A stretch of DNA of 5,725 nt. It comes from Patescibacteria group bacterium. Lineage in GTDB: Bacteria > Patescibacteria > UBA1384 > CAILIB01. Positions 5,711 to 5,725 of this stretch are shown in pieces; the stretch's first letter is position 1; each line of letters opens with the position of its first letter. A program made the translations under genes and the position numbers. The notes below the pieces were generated by a model. The model searched no databases, was not told the origin of the DNA, and was given only the letters and a program-made list of their open reading frames with translations. The DNA is taken from assembly GCA_020696955.1 (NCBI GenBank), contig JAJFBK010000044.1, forward strand, positions 1 to 5,725, read 5' to 3'.

Positions 5711-5725
5711 CCCAATGATTACTCG

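Overview
The window reads as chromosomal housekeeping DNA of a bacterium, with most genes on the minus strand. From right to left these are frr (ribosome recycling factor), a 63-residue membrane protein, rseP (site-2 intramembrane protease), two unrecognised genes, and proS (prolyl-tRNA synthetase), which runs off the left edge. A further unrecognised gene lies on the plus strand at the right end and diverges from frr. Many bacteria carry the longer order frr-uppS-cdsA-dxr-rseP-proS. Here uppS, cdsA and dxr are absent and ProS is of the short type. This fits a reduced genome, and a Patescibacteria/CPR lineage such as Saccharibacteria is my best guess. That placement is inference and not firm; stops are standard (TAA, TAG and TGA all end genes here).

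Region by region: 1-1138 is proS without its last residues. 1139-about 1380 is its leader, a T-box riboswitch with a textbook antiterminator (UGGUACC bulge) and a competing intrinsic terminator. 1391-1419 is the terminator of the next gene. 1428-2435 is a 335-residue protein of unknown function with its own promoter and a strong Shine-Dalgarno sequence. 2507-2534 is the terminator of a 272-residue unknown protein (2542-3360). 3402-4499 is rseP, 4511-4702 the small membrane protein and 4705-5262 frr. 5262-5359 holds two divergent promoters whose -35 boxes overlap. 5359-5694 is a 111-residue unknown protein whose stop codon lies inside its own terminator hairpin.

Transcription: frr, the small membrane gene and rseP form a tight operon (gaps of 2 and 11 bases). 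It may read on into the 272-residue gene and ends at 2507-2534. The 335-residue gene is a separate unit. proS is controlled separately by tRNA-Pro charging through the T-box.

The two adjacent unknown proteins look like distant paralogues of each other, with three collinear matching blocks. They and the proS T-box leader are the most interesting parts of the window. No mobile element, CRISPR array, tRNA or rRNA gene was seen.
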